A stretch of 64,000 nucleotides of DNA, from positions 1,674,001-1,738,000 of the forward strand of contig JBDXFZ010000146.1 in the NCBI GenBank assembly GCA_039990395.1. Direction: 5' to 3'. A program made the translations under genes and the position numbers. Shown here piece by piece: positions 18,016 to 27,106 of this stretch. Within the stretch, counting starts at the first letter, position 1. Each line of letters opens with the position of its first letter. Origin of the DNA: CALINF01 sp039990395 (GTDB lineage Bacteria > Pseudomonadota > Gammaproteobacteria > Pseudomonadales > Halieaceae). The notes under the pieces were generated by a model. That model was not told the origin of the DNA. It was given only the letters and a program-made list of their open reading frames with translations, and made no database searches.

Positions 18016-19248
18016 CTAAGCCTTGGGATGCAGCACGACGGGCAGATCGGTGTAACCCATCACAAAATTCGACTGCACACGCTTGGGCTCGCCTACGAGC
18101 TCGACTTTGGCAAAGCGAGCCAGTAGCTCCTCCCATAAAATGCGTAGCTGCATCTCAGCAAGTCGATTACCCATACAGCGATGAATACCGAAGCCGAAGG
18201 AGACATGATGTCGGGCACGCTTGCGGTCAATTACAAAATCGTTGGGGTTGTCGATTATCTCGTCATCACGGTTACCCGAGACATACCACATCACAACCTT
18301 CTCACCCTTGCGTATCTGCTTTCCACCCAGCTGAGTATCCTGTGTAGCCACGCGACGCATGTGCGCTAACGGCGTTTGCCAACGGATCACTTCAGACACC
18401 ATATTGGGAATAAGAGACTGATCATTCAACAACTTCTGATACTGCTCGGGGTGCGTGTTGAGTGCTACCACACTCGCACTCATCGAGTTCCGTGTGGTGT
18501 CATTGCCACCAACGATTAGCAGCAGGAGGTTGCCCATGAACTCCATAGGATTCATTTTTGCCGTGCTGGGGTTGTTCACCAGTAAGGAAATAAAGTCCAT
18601 CTTGGGAGGTTGATTCTCACGCTCTTGTCGCAGCCGCTGAAAGTACTCTAGGCATTCTTTGAGAATCTCAATGCGCTTACCGGTATCGATACCCTTAACA
18701 CCAGCTGCTGGTGACTGGGTAGCAACGTCAGACCAGTACGGCAGTTTGTGCCTTTCCTCGAAGGGAAAATCAAAGAGCGTCGCCAGCATCATTGTGGTCA
18801 GTTCAATCGAGACTTTCTCAACCCAATTAAACTGTTCGCCTACTGGTAACTCATCGAGCACGTCGCAGATGCGCGAGCGAATCAAGGCCTCCCACTCATG
18901 TAGCTGGGCCGGCGCTACGGCTGGTGATACCGCCGCCCGCTGCTGATCATGCAATGGGGGGTCGGTTGCAATAAAGCTACGTGTTTGAAAGTTTTCATCC
19001 GGGTCGCCGATGAAAATGGCGGGCTCGGATGAAAACAAGTCGTGGTGTGAGTCGACATACACAATGTCGTTAAATTTGGTTACCGACCAGAAAGGACCAA
19101 ACTCCTTGCTGTCGACAAAGTGAACCGGATCTTCTTTGCGAAGGCGTTCAAAGTAAGCTAGATGTTTGCCACTTTCAAACAACGTTGCATCACTGGGGTC
19201 CAGTTGATCTAGCGGTATCGTGTAAGGGTCTGGAATGATGGCATTCAT
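18016..19248 (-). CDS. Cytochrome P450, second CYP153-type hydroxylase
   Basis: A 410-residue paralogue of the P450 at 12750-13979. It shares the near-identical heme loop (H-V-S-F-G-F-G-I-H-R-C, Cys358) and I-helix motif G-G-N-D-T-T-R-N-S. It differs most in residues about 180-215 and in the B-C loop region near residues 85-100 (I-G-D-P-D-E-N-F-Q-T-R-S), which bears on substrate range. Codons differ at many third positions between the paralogues, so the duplication is old. It lies in opposite orientation to the first copy, and no redox partner gene is beside it. Confidence 0.93.
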   Translation of the reverse strand: MNAIIPDPYTIPLDQLDPSDATLFESGKHLAYFERLRKEDPVHFVDSKEFGPFWSVTKFNDIVYVDSHHDLFSSEPAIFIGDPDENFQTRSFIATDPPLHDQQRAAVSPAVAPAQLHEWEALIRSRICDVLDELPVGEQFNWVEKVSIELTTMMLATLFDFPFEERHKLPYWSDVATQSPAAGVKGIDTGKRIEILKECLEYFQRLRQERENQPPKMDFISLLVNNPSTAKMNPMEFMGNLLLLIVGGNDTTRNSMSASVVALNTHPEQYQKLLNDQSLIPNMVSEVIRWQTPLAHMRRVATQDTQLGGKQIRKGEKVVMWYVSGNRDDEIIDNPNDFVIDRKRARHHVSFGFGIHRCMGNRLAEMQLRILWEELLARFAKVELVGEPKRVQSNFVMGYTDLPVVLHPKA

Positions 19249-19344
19249 AATGGCGCGTCACCTTCGCACAAGCGTGCGGTTCGTTAACTCTTGCTTACAC
19301 ATACTAGACCATAATGACGCCCTGCCGACACAAGGTGAGCCGGC

Positions 19345-21129
19345 TCAGTTCAACGTCATATTGGCGTATGGATTCTTGCCGCCCCCTTCAATCCATGCGT
19401 CCAGCTGGGAGTCGAGCACGGGCAGTGGCACCGACCGCAATCCCAGTATCGTGTCATGGAAATAACGCTGATCAAACTCCGTACCTAGCGCCTCTTCTGC
19501 TTCAGCCCGCTTGCGACGGATCAACATTTCACCCAGCTTGTAGGCGAGCGCCTGACCCGGCCAGGAAATATAGCGATCAACTTCGGTAGTCACCTCATGC
19601 ACAGACAACGCCGTATTCGAGGCAAGATAGTCCTGCGCTTGCTCTCGGCTCCAGCCATAATGATGAACACCGGTATCGATAACCAAGCGCGCAGCCCGCC
19701 ACATTTCATAGGTGAGCCGGCCGAAATCTTCATAAGGGGTGCGATAGATGCCCAACTGCGCGCCTAACCACTCCGTGTACAAGCCCCAACCCTCCCCGTA
19801 GCCGGAAAAGTAGTTATCTTCTCGAAACAGTGGAATATCCCCGGGCGCTTCAAGCGCGATGGCAGCTTGCAGTGCATGGCCAGGAGCGCATTCGTGCAGC
19901 GTAAGAGCGGCCAGCGTATACAGTGGTCGCGATGGCAAATCGTAGGTATTCATCAAACAGGAGTCGAGCCCACCCCGCCCTGCTGTGTAGTAGGGCGCAA
20001 TCGCATCCGGCACAGGCAAAATGGTAAAGCGTCGTCTTGGAAGAAAACCCAGTATCTCACCCAGCTTGCCGTCCATGCGCTTGGCTACATAGGCCGAGTA
20101 CCCCATGAGTTCATCCGGTGTTTTTGCATAAAACTGTGGATCGGTGCGTAAGAACTCGATAAATGCAGCCATGTCACCCGAATAGCCTGCGCGCTGCTTG
20201 GTACGTTCCATCTGCTTGCGAATGCGAGCAACCTCATTTAATCCTTGCTGGTGAATAGCCTCTGGCGTGAGATCTAGCGTGGTGTAGTTGCGAATCTGCG
20301 ATTCATAGAAGGCGGCTCCGTCCGGCAAATCACTTGCTGCGATGGTTTTACGCGCATTAGGCAGATACTCAGTCCGCATAAAGGTCAACAACTCTCTATA
20401 GGCTGGTACGACCACGTCATTGATCACCTGCTCAGCAGACTGTTCCAATGCCTGCCTGTCTTCAGCCGTGATAGACGCGGGCATCTGGCCAAGGGGTGTC
20501 CAGTAGGGGTTGTTACGCCCTGTACTCAGATAAGCCTCTATTGCATCTTCGCGCCCGGCCATCGTTATCGCTGGCACGCTGTAACCGCGCGCCAAACCAG
20601 CGCGCATATTGTCCATGTTTTCAGAGAAATAGCGCGGCACGTCCTGCAGGCGGGAAAGATAGCGCTGATAGGCATCGGCGTCCTTGAATCCACCTAACCG
20701 TGGGTAGCGAATCGTCCAGAAAAAGGTGTCGGAGTTCAATGGCGCTTCGTAGGTTTTAAAACGCGTATCCTCGGCCAACGACTGTACTATCTGCCTGAAC
20801 ACCTCGGCGTTAACTTGTTCCTCGTCACTCAGTGAAGCCGCGGGGATTGCATCTAGCTCAGCCAACGTGGCATCCCAGTAAGCCAGCTTCTGTGCCTGCG
20901 TGCCTGCATCCACCGTCGGCAGCTTATCCCCCGCTATCCACTTCCCGCTTTCATCCTGAATCTTTCCGCCCTGCGCTTGGCGCCAAGCGTACTCACGCTC
21001 ATATAATGCGCGCAGTGTCTCATCGCCAGACCCGGCTGCAGGCGCGGTTCCACCACCACTGCCAGCACAACCAGAGAGTGAAAGTGTAAGTATTACGATC
21101 CAGGCCGCATGAAAGCGCAACTCGAACAT
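19345..21129 (-). CDS. DUF885 family lipoprotein (putative metallopeptidase/hydrolase)
   Basis: The ATG at 21129 is preceded by a strong CCGGAGGAC site and opens a lipoprotein signal with lipobox L-S-G-C; an upstream ATG at 21195 would hide it. The protein has about 594 residues. The DUF885 core contains L-H-E-C-A-P-G-H-A-L-Q, an H-E-x-x-x-G-H-type metal motif, and Y-G-E-G-W-G-L-Y-T-E-W, which would give the third ligand. The family is predicted to be zinc-dependent peptidase-like. It probably sits in the envelope; the substrate is unknown. Confidence 0.88.
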   Translation of the reverse strand: MFELRFHAAWIVILTLSLSGCAGSGGGTAPAAGSGDETLRALYEREYAWRQAQGGKIQDESGKWIAGDKLPTVDAGTQAQKLAYWDATLAELDAIPAASLSDEEQVNAEVFRQIVQSLAEDTRFKTYEAPLNSDTFFWTIRYPRLGGFKDADAYQRYLSRLQDVPRYFSENMDNMRAGLARGYSVPAITMAGREDAIEAYLSTGRNNPYWTPLGQMPASITAEDRQALEQSAEQVINDVVVPAYRELLTFMRTEYLPNARKTIAASDLPDGAAFYESQIRNYTTLDLTPEAIHQQGLNEVARIRKQMERTKQRAGYSGDMAAFIEFLRTDPQFYAKTPDELMGYSAYVAKRMDGKLGEILGFLPRRRFTILPVPDAIAPYYTAGRGGLDSCLMNTYDLPSRPLYTLAALTLHECAPGHALQAAIALEAPGDIPLFREDNYFSGYGEGWGLYTEWLGAQLGIYRTPYEDFGRLTYEMWRAARLVIDTGVHHYGWSREQAQDYLASNTALSVHEVTTEVDRYISWPGQALAYKLGEMLIRRKRAEAEEALGTEFDQRYFHDTILGLRSVPLPVLDSQLDAWIEGGGKNPYANMTLN

Positions 21130-21458
21130 GAATCTGTCCTCCGGAGGGATTCGATAGTCAGCCGCCACAGTAAACCAAGGCCACGGCGATAACAATCAAA
21201 CTGCATTGAAGTAAAAAGACCAAGGCACGAACTCATGAAGAACGCCCGGGTATAAGGCCCACCCTGCTTCAGTTTTCAGGCGCAAAATCGTGCATCGCCG
21301 GCTTCCTGAGCTGGGACATAGGCACCTCATCTGGACTATCGGCAATAGGGCAGAAACGTGACACCGTGAAGGCCGTGGGAATCATCGCATCCTGAACGGA
21401 TAACACATGCGAGGGTTCGAGCTTTAAGCCCGAACCCTTGGAAACCCCTAAACAGTGG
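21130..21458. other. Intergenic region with imperfect hairpin and short possible reading frame
   Basis: This gap lies between the DUF885 gene start and the crotonase stop. An imperfect inverted repeat (GGGTTCG/CGAACCC) at 21411-21439 may end the crotonase transcript but lacks a T tract. On the minus strand, 21269-21385 encodes a 38-codon frame (M-I-P-T-A-F-T-V-S-R then A-M-H-D-F-A-P-E-N) with no recognised relative. I see nothing else here. Confidence 0.3.
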
Positions 21459-22289
21459 TTAGGTGCCGGTAAAGGAGGAAGGCCGTTTCTCTACAAAAGC
21501 GTGCATCGCCTCTTTGAGATCATTGGAGTTGAGGGTTGTTACCATCGTCCATAGACCATTAAGCAGCAGGCTCTGATCTGTGGTCATATCTTCACTCTGT
21601 TGCAAGATAAACTTGGTTCCACGCACCGCTAATGGGGCATTCGCAGCGATCTCACCAGCCAACTCCAAGGCAGCAGCGTACACCGCGTCTGCATCGTCAT
21701 AAACATCATTCACCAAGCCGATTTTCTCGGCTCGTTGCGCACCAATATCCTTGCCCGTATAAGCCAACTCCGCAACCTGCCCTGCAGTAACAATTCCCGG
21801 CAGGCGCTGCAGTGTGCCGACATCCGCAACGATCCCAATCTTGGTTTCCCGAACGCTAAAAATGGAGTCCTGTGTGGCAAGCCGAATATCGCAGGCCGTC
21901 ACTAGATCCATCCCAGCGCCAATACAGTGGGAGTGTATAGCTGCGATGACAGGCACGGGGCATTTTGCTACCGAACTGATCGAATCCTGGAATGCTCGCG
22001 TCGCGGCTATTTGCTTAAGGCTAGCACTGGCTGCCGACAACTGTTTGTTCGAATCACTACCCCCGGTACCCATCAGCGAGCTCAAATCGATACCCACCGA
22101 AAAGCTTTTGCCACGCCCTGCAATAACAACAGCGCGAATCTCAGGGTCTGCCGCTATCGCAGCCATCGCCAGCGGAATATCACTGATCATCTCATGGGAC
22201 ATTGCATTGCGTTTTTCCGGACGATCCAACCACAGTGTGGCGATCTGACCATTAACTTCCAGACTTAGTACATTTGACGTAAAGCTCAC
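21459..22289 (-). CDS. Enoyl-CoA hydratase/isomerase family; delta3,5-delta2,4-dienoyl-CoA isomerase-like
   Basis: A 276-residue crotonase. Three acidic residues fall with the spacing known for mammalian ECH1 dienoyl-CoA isomerase (D176, E196, D204): here D128 in GAGMDL, E148 in VRETKIG and D156 in VADVGTLQRLP. The A-D-V-G-T-L-Q-R-L-P stretch is a signature of that group. It would shift double bonds during beta-oxidation of unsaturated acyl-CoAs. It is followed on the transcript by the DUF885 gene after a long gap and preceded 21 bases away by an SDR gene, likely the same operon. Confidence 0.85.
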   Translation of the reverse strand: MSFTSNVLSLEVNGQIATLWLDRPEKRNAMSHEMISDIPLAMAAIAADPEIRAVVIAGRGKSFSVGIDLSSLMGTGGSDSNKQLSAASASLKQIAATRAFQDSISSVAKCPVPVIAAIHSHCIGAGMDLVTACDIRLATQDSIFSVRETKIGIVADVGTLQRLPGIVTAGQVAELAYTGKDIGAQRAEKIGLVNDVYDDADAVYAAALELAGEIAANAPLAVRGTKFILQQSEDMTTDQSLLLNGLWTMVTTLNSNDLKEAMHAFVEKRPSSFTGT

Positions 22290-22310
22290 ATATTTCTCCT
22301 ATAGTTGCTT

Positions 22311-23087
22311 CTAGCCGACGCCTGTCAGCTTCTTCATTAATCGATTCATACCACCTATCCAACGGCCATAATCCGCTGTTTTACGTTGCATGTACTGCAC
22401 CACTTCTGGATGAGTGAGTATCAAAAATCGTTCTTCTGCCAACGCCTCAACGACAATGCCTGCCAGCTCATCGGGCTCCATCATGCCATCCACGCTAGCC
22501 GCTGCCACACTATCATTTGCTGATGCCGTCATAGGCGTTCGTACTGCCTGTGGGCAGAGCACCGACACATTAATGCCTTCGTGCGCATGATGTATTGCCA
22601 GCCACTCTGCAAATCCGACAGCAGCGTGTTTGGTAACCGCATAGGCAGCACCGCCAATCTGGCTCAGCAAGCCCGCTGCGGAAGCAGTATTGAGCAAGTA
22701 TCCACTGCCGCGCTCAACCATTCGCGGCACGAGATGACGCGCGGCATATACATGCGACATCAGGTTTACATCCCAACTTGTTTGCCACTCGCTATCGGGT
22801 GATTCAGGGCTTGGACCCAGGCCCACGCCGGCATTTGAACAAAAGAGATCGATAGGCCCGTAGTTGGCTTCTGTCTCTTCGATCACCCGCTGAATATCTG
22901 CTTCAACGGCCACGTTGGCCGCCATCGCGACACCACCTATCTCATTGGCTACCGCAGCAGCATTCTCGGCGTGCATATCAACCACAATAACCGCACGAGC
23001 ACCCTCCGCCATGAAGCGTGTTGCCAATGCTTTGCCTATACCGCTGCCACCGCCGGTGACTACGGCAATTTTGTCTTTCAGTTCCAT
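22311..23087 (-). CDS. SDR-family oxidoreductase
   Basis: A 258-residue classical SDR with T-G-G-G-S-G-I-G, N-A-G-V, a catalytic Ser in NTASAAG and Y-A-V-T-K. The C-terminus is extended with V-Q-Y-M-Q-R-K-T-A-D-Y. A TGGAACTG start context and the 21-base gap to the crotonase suggest co-transcription. It is probably a 3-hydroxyacyl or secondary-alcohol dehydrogenase in lipid catabolism, inferred from the neighbours. Confidence 0.88.
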   Translation of the reverse strand: MELKDKIAVVTGGGSGIGKALATRFMAEGARAVIVVDMHAENAAAVANEIGGVAMAANVAVEADIQRVIEETEANYGPIDLFCSNAGVGLGPSPESPDSEWQTSWDVNLMSHVYAARHLVPRMVERGSGYLLNTASAAGLLSQIGGAAYAVTKHAAVGFAEWLAIHHAHEGINVSVLCPQAVRTPMTASANDSVAAASVDGMMEPDELAGIVVEALAEERFLILTHPEVVQYMQRKTADYGRWIGGMNRLMKKLTGVG

Positions 23088-23180
23088 CGTTTATGAACCC
23101 TTAAGTTAAGACAGAGAACTGTTTCGCTGTCTGTTACAGATCGTTGTTTGAAAGTGATGCCAATCAGGTACGACAGGCCG

Positions 23181-24221
23181 TTAGAGAGTCGCCATATCGA
23201 TGACAAAGCGATACTTCACATCCCCGCTAACCACTCGGTCATAGGCCGCGTTGATATCCTTCATCGCTATCTCTTCGATATCGCAGGTAATATTGTGCTG
23301 CGCGCAAAAATCCAGCATCTCCTGTGTTTCGGCTATGCCACCTATCCCGGAGCCGGCAATGCGCCGCCGGTTAGCAAGCAGTAGACCTGCATGCATTTCT
23401 TCCAATGGCTCGATAGCACCCACTAAAACCATAGTGCCATTGCGCGCGAGTAAGCCAAGATAGGGGTTAAGATTGTGTTTGACGGGCACAGTATTGAGGA
23501 GAAAATCGAAAGTGCCCAGCTGAGCTTTTGTTGCACTCCTGTCGGTCGATAGCAGTACATCCTTCACGCCCAATCGCTTGGCATCCTCCCCTTTCTGCGC
23601 GGAGGTGGTAATCATCGTGACATCAGCGCCCAATGCCACTGCAAACTTGATTCCCATATGACCAAGCCCGCCCAGGCCAATCACACCGACTTTGTCACCC
23701 TTACCGATATTCCAGTGTTTAAGCGGCGACCAGCTGGTGATACCTGCACACAGGAGCGGCGCTGCGCTCGCAGGATCAAGCTGCTCAGATACTTTAAGCA
23801 CGAACTCATCGCGCACTACAATACAGCGAGAGTAGCCGCCGAACGTAGGGCCGCCAATAACCGGCTCTACGCCGCCATAGGTGCCCACCATACCGGTTTC
23901 ACAGAACTGCTCATCGCCATCGTGACAGGCGCTACATTGCAAGCAGGCGTCCACCATACATCCTACGCCCACCTGATCGCCCACGGAGTGCTTGCTGACC
24001 TGTGCACCCACTTCGCTTACCCTGCCGATGATTTCATGCCCTGGCACGAATGGATACTGAGCACGCCCCCAGTCATTGCGCGCCGTATGAATATCACTGT
24101 GGCAAACACCGCAGTGGGTAATCTCGATCAGCACATCGTTGGGCTGAAGTTCTCTACGGGTTATTTCAAAGGGTTGCAAATTTTCTTCTGCACCTTGGGT
24201 GGCATATGCGGCTACTTTCAC
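23181..24221 (-). CDS. Zinc-dependent NAD(P) alcohol dehydrogenase (YahK/CAD-like)
   Basis: The GTG at 24221 is preceded by CAGGAG, giving a 346-residue protein beginning V-K-V-A-A-Y-A; an ATG eleven codons upstream lacks such a site. Catalytic zinc ligands are in C-G-V-C-H-S-D and P-G-H-E-I-I-G. The structural-zinc Cys cluster is C-L-Q-C-S-A-C with a following E-Q-F-C. The Rossmann motif is G-L-G-G-L-G-H. The family reduces aldehydes with NADPH. It could handle aldehydes from CYP153 alcohol products, an inference from proximity. Confidence 0.9.
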   Translation of the reverse strand: MKVAAYATQGAEENLQPFEITRRELQPNDVLIEITHCGVCHSDIHTARNDWGRAQYPFVPGHEIIGRVSEVGAQVSKHSVGDQVGVGCMVDACLQCSACHDGDEQFCETGMVGTYGGVEPVIGGPTFGGYSRCIVVRDEFVLKVSEQLDPASAAPLLCAGITSWSPLKHWNIGKGDKVGVIGLGGLGHMGIKFAVALGADVTMITTSAQKGEDAKRLGVKDVLLSTDRSATKAQLGTFDFLLNTVPVKHNLNPYLGLLARNGTMVLVGAIEPLEEMHAGLLLANRRRIAGSGIGGIAETQEMLDFCAQHNITCDIEEIAMKDINAAYDRVVSGDVKYRFVIDMATL

Positions 24222-24359
24222 AGCGGATCTCCTGAAAACGTAAGTTAGGGGCAATGAACGACACAGTCAGCAGTGTAGACCCCCACCCAGGTGAACGCGA
24301 CACGACAGAGACAAAAGAGAGCAGCTAAGTGACAAGTGAAGCCGGAGTGACGGGCAAAA

Positions 24360-24392
24360 AAAAGTGGCGATGTCATAGACATCGCCACTTTT
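24360..24392 (-). terminator. Rho-independent terminator of katG
   Basis: A 15-bp stem AAAAGTGGCGATGTC/GACATCGCCACTTTT with a 3-base loop, flanked by A and T runs. It sits 33 bases past the katG stop on the minus strand and, being symmetrical, may act in both directions. Confidence 0.9.
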
Positions 24393-24425
24393 GCTTAAGT
24401 TGGCTCCCCAGTATTGAATCGCGGG

Positions 24426-26651
24426 TCAGATATCAAACCTGTCTAGGGTCATCACCTTAGTCCACGCGTCGATAAAGTCATCAACGAACTTCTGCTCACC
24501 ATCGTCGCTAGCATACACTTCTGCTATCGAACGTAGCTCTGCCTGAGAGCCAAATACCAAGTCAACCGGCGTCGCTGTCCATCTGATGTCGCCAGACTTT
24601 CGATCACGACCCTCGTATAGACCTTCCGTATGCTCCGACTTAGTCCAAACGGTCGCCATGTCGAGAAGGTTAACGAAATAGTCATTACTCAGCGTACCAG
24701 GACGATCAGTGAAGACGCCGTGTGCAGCACCACCGGAGTTTGCATCCAGTGCTCGCATTCCGCCTACCAAGACCGTCATTTCAGGGACAGTGAGAGTCAT
24801 CAGGTTTGCCTTGTCGACCAACATATCTGCCGGCGAACGATAGTTCCTGTCACTGCTGTAGTAGTTCCGGAAACCGTCGGCGACAGGCTCCAGCACCGTG
24901 AACGATGCAACAACTGTCTGCTCCTGCGACGCGTCACCACGACCCGGCGTGAAAGGAACATCCACATCGTACCCGCCACTCTCTGCAGCACGCTCAATTG
25001 CAGCAGCACCGCCAAGAACAATCAGGTCAGCCATTGAAACCTGCTTGCCGCGTCGGGCAGAACCATTGAAGTCCTTCTGCACTTTCTCGAGCTGCGTTAG
25101 TACTTTCGCCAATTCCTCGGGATTATTCGCTTCCCAGTCTTTCTGCGGAGCAAGGCGCACTCTTGCGCCATTGGCGCCACCACGCATATCCGAGCCACGA
25201 AAAGACGCTGCAGAAGCCCAGGCAGCTCTGACCAGTTCTGAGTTACTCAAGCCTGTGTCCAGAATACTGGCCTTCAGTTTGGCAACATCTTTCGCATCGA
25301 CCATCTTGTGCCCCACAGCAGGCACGGGGTCCTGCCACATCAGCACTTCATCAGGCACGTCCGCACCGACATAGCGAGCACGTGGGCCCATATCGCGGTG
25401 GGTCAATTTGAACCAGGCCTTGGCGAACGCGAGCTCAAACTCTTCCGGGTTATCCAGGAAGCGCTTGGAAATCGCCCGGTATGCCGGATCCTCTTTCAGC
25501 GAGAGGTCTGTTGTGAGCATGATCGGCGCGTTGCGCTTGCCAGGAACGTGGGCATCAGGCACCAGGTTTGCCGCCTGACCATCAGCGGGTATCCATTGGA
25601 TCGCTCCACCCGGGCTGCGGGTTTGTACCCAGTCAAAGGCAAACAGGTTCTGCAGGTAGTTAATGCTCCACTGCGTTGGCGTTACCGTCCAGGCACCTTC
25701 GAGGCCACTGGTAACAGTATCCTCGGCATTACCTTTGCCACACTTGTTTTTCCAGCCCAGTCCTTGCTCCTCGATATCCGCTGCAGCTGGTACAGGGCCA
25801 ACACAATCGTCTGCTTTGTGCGCGCCATGGACTTTACCAAAGGTATGACCACCCGCTATCAATGCCACGGTTTCTTCGTCGTTCATGGCCATACGACCAA
25901 ACGTCTCGCGAATATCGCGCGCCGCAAGCAGCGGGTCAGGATTGCCGTTGGGACCTTCGGGGTTAACGTAGATCAGGCCCATCTGCACTGCAGCGAGTGG
26001 ACCCTGTAACCGGCGATCGCCCTTATAGCGCTCGTCTTCGAGCATTTTTTCTTCTGGACCCCAATACACCAGATCGGGCTCCCAATCATCCTGACGTCCG
26101 CCGGCGAAACCAAAGGTTTTGAAGCCCATCGACTCCATCGATACGTTTCCAGCCAACACCATCAGATCGGCCCACGATAATTTGCTGCCGTACTTTTGCT
26201 TGATAGGCCAAAGCAGGCGGCGCGCCTTGTCGAGATTGGCATTGTCGGGCCAGCTGTTGAGCGGGTCAAAGCGTTGCTGCCCACCTCCTGCACCACCACG
26301 GCCATCGGCTACACGGTAGGTACCCGCACTATGCCAGGCCATGCGAATAAAGAAGGGGCCATAGTTGCCCCAGTCTGCCGGCCACCAGTCCTGCGAGTTG
26401 GTCAGCACGGCCTCAATATCTTTCTTCACGGTTGGCAGGTCGAGCGTGGCAAAAGCCGCGGCATAGTCAAAGTCTTCACCCATCGGGTTGGATGCAGGCG
26501 AGTGCTGTCGCAATGGCTGCAAATCCAACTGCTCGGGCCACCAGAACTGGTTGGACTTGGGCTCACCCATCGCAAGGGTTGGGCCAGAAGCCAGCAGCGG
26601 AGACAGAGCGGCCACCAAAACGGCGATTTTTGTAATCGGTCTGTTACGCAT
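24426..26651 (-). CDS. katG: Catalase-peroxidase with signal peptide
   Basis: A 741-residue KatG. The distal heme pocket is R103, W106 and H107 in F-I-R-M-A-W-H-S-A-G. The second segment G-L-I-Y-V-N-P-E-G-P carries the Tyr of the Met-Tyr-Trp cross-link. The C-terminal pseudo-repeat domain is complete. An N-terminal signal (I-A-V-L-V-A-A-L-S-P-L-L-A-S-G-P-T-L-A) is unusual for KatG and predicts a periplasmic enzyme, like KatP of some enterobacteria. It would remove hydrogen peroxide in the envelope. Adjacent upstream DNA carries an RND pseudogene. Confidence 0.95.
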   Translation of the reverse strand: MRNRPITKIAVLVAALSPLLASGPTLAMGEPKSNQFWWPEQLDLQPLRQHSPASNPMGEDFDYAAAFATLDLPTVKKDIEAVLTNSQDWWPADWGNYGPFFIRMAWHSAGTYRVADGRGGAGGGQQRFDPLNSWPDNANLDKARRLLWPIKQKYGSKLSWADLMVLAGNVSMESMGFKTFGFAGGRQDDWEPDLVYWGPEEKMLEDERYKGDRRLQGPLAAVQMGLIYVNPEGPNGNPDPLLAARDIRETFGRMAMNDEETVALIAGGHTFGKVHGAHKADDCVGPVPAAADIEEQGLGWKNKCGKGNAEDTVTSGLEGAWTVTPTQWSINYLQNLFAFDWVQTRSPGGAIQWIPADGQAANLVPDAHVPGKRNAPIMLTTDLSLKEDPAYRAISKRFLDNPEEFELAFAKAWFKLTHRDMGPRARYVGADVPDEVLMWQDPVPAVGHKMVDAKDVAKLKASILDTGLSNSELVRAAWASAASFRGSDMRGGANGARVRLAPQKDWEANNPEELAKVLTQLEKVQKDFNGSARRGKQVSMADLIVLGGAAAIERAAESGGYDVDVPFTPGRGDASQEQTVVASFTVLEPVADGFRNYYSSDRNYRSPADMLVDKANLMTLTVPEMTVLVGGMRALDANSGGAAHGVFTDRPGTLSNDYFVNLLDMATVWTKSEHTEGLYEGRDRKSGDIRWTATPVDLVFGSQAELRSIAEVYASDDGEQKFVDDFIDAWTKVMTLDRFDI

Positions 26652-26876
26652 TGTTGTTATCCTCTCAATTTAGTGGAGTGGCGAGGCTAAACGCCACACC
26701 ATTATTTGAAGATAGTGCATGCATTCTGATCCGTAAAATGCATATAACAGTAAAAACAGATCGTATTTTCCGATCACCATATGTCTCGCGGTGACCTACT
26801 CTGATCAGGCCAGCGCTGACACCCATCGATTCCGACGCCGGGCAAAGCAAACACGAAACACAACGAAGAAGACTAA

Positions 26877-27093
26877 GAGGGGCGATGGATTGCTGGCCGG
26901 TGGTGCGGGAGCCAACAGCCGCTTCGCGATTGGACTGGTGATAACTGCCGGCATGCTTGCCGGCACGTTGTTCACGCCGTTTGTGTTGCCTAGCTTCTAC
27001 CAGCCATTCTTTAAGGCAGCTACTGCAGAGCCTGCATCAGCCGCAACGATAACTGTCGATGCCACCCCAGCTGGAGCTGGACGCAGCACCTAG
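26877..27093 (+). pseudogene. RND efflux permease C-terminal remnant
   Basis: The frame reads G-A-G-A-N-S-R-F-A-I-G then V-I-T-A-G-M-L-A-G-T-L-F-T and F-V-L-P-S-F-Y, matching the last transmembrane helix region of AcrB/HAE1-type RND permeases. Upstream sequence (26791-26876) reads as unrelated basic residues, and the rest of the roughly 1000-residue transporter is absent. It is a truncated remnant left between katG and the glucan locus, marking an old rearrangement boundary. Confidence 0.55.
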
Positions 27094-27106
27094 CGGGCTA
27101 TTGCAG

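Noticed and set aside
12750..19248. The two P450 genes as a recombining inverted repeat
   Set aside because: Comparing the start and heme regions shows many third-position differences, so the DNA identity is too low for efficient recombination.
25308..26009. A 233-codon frame antisense to katG, plus long antisense frames at 23658-24248, 30239-30892 and 30841-31437
   Set aside because: Each lies opposite a gene with clear conserved motifs, has no family resemblance and is expected by chance in moderately GC-rich coding DNA.
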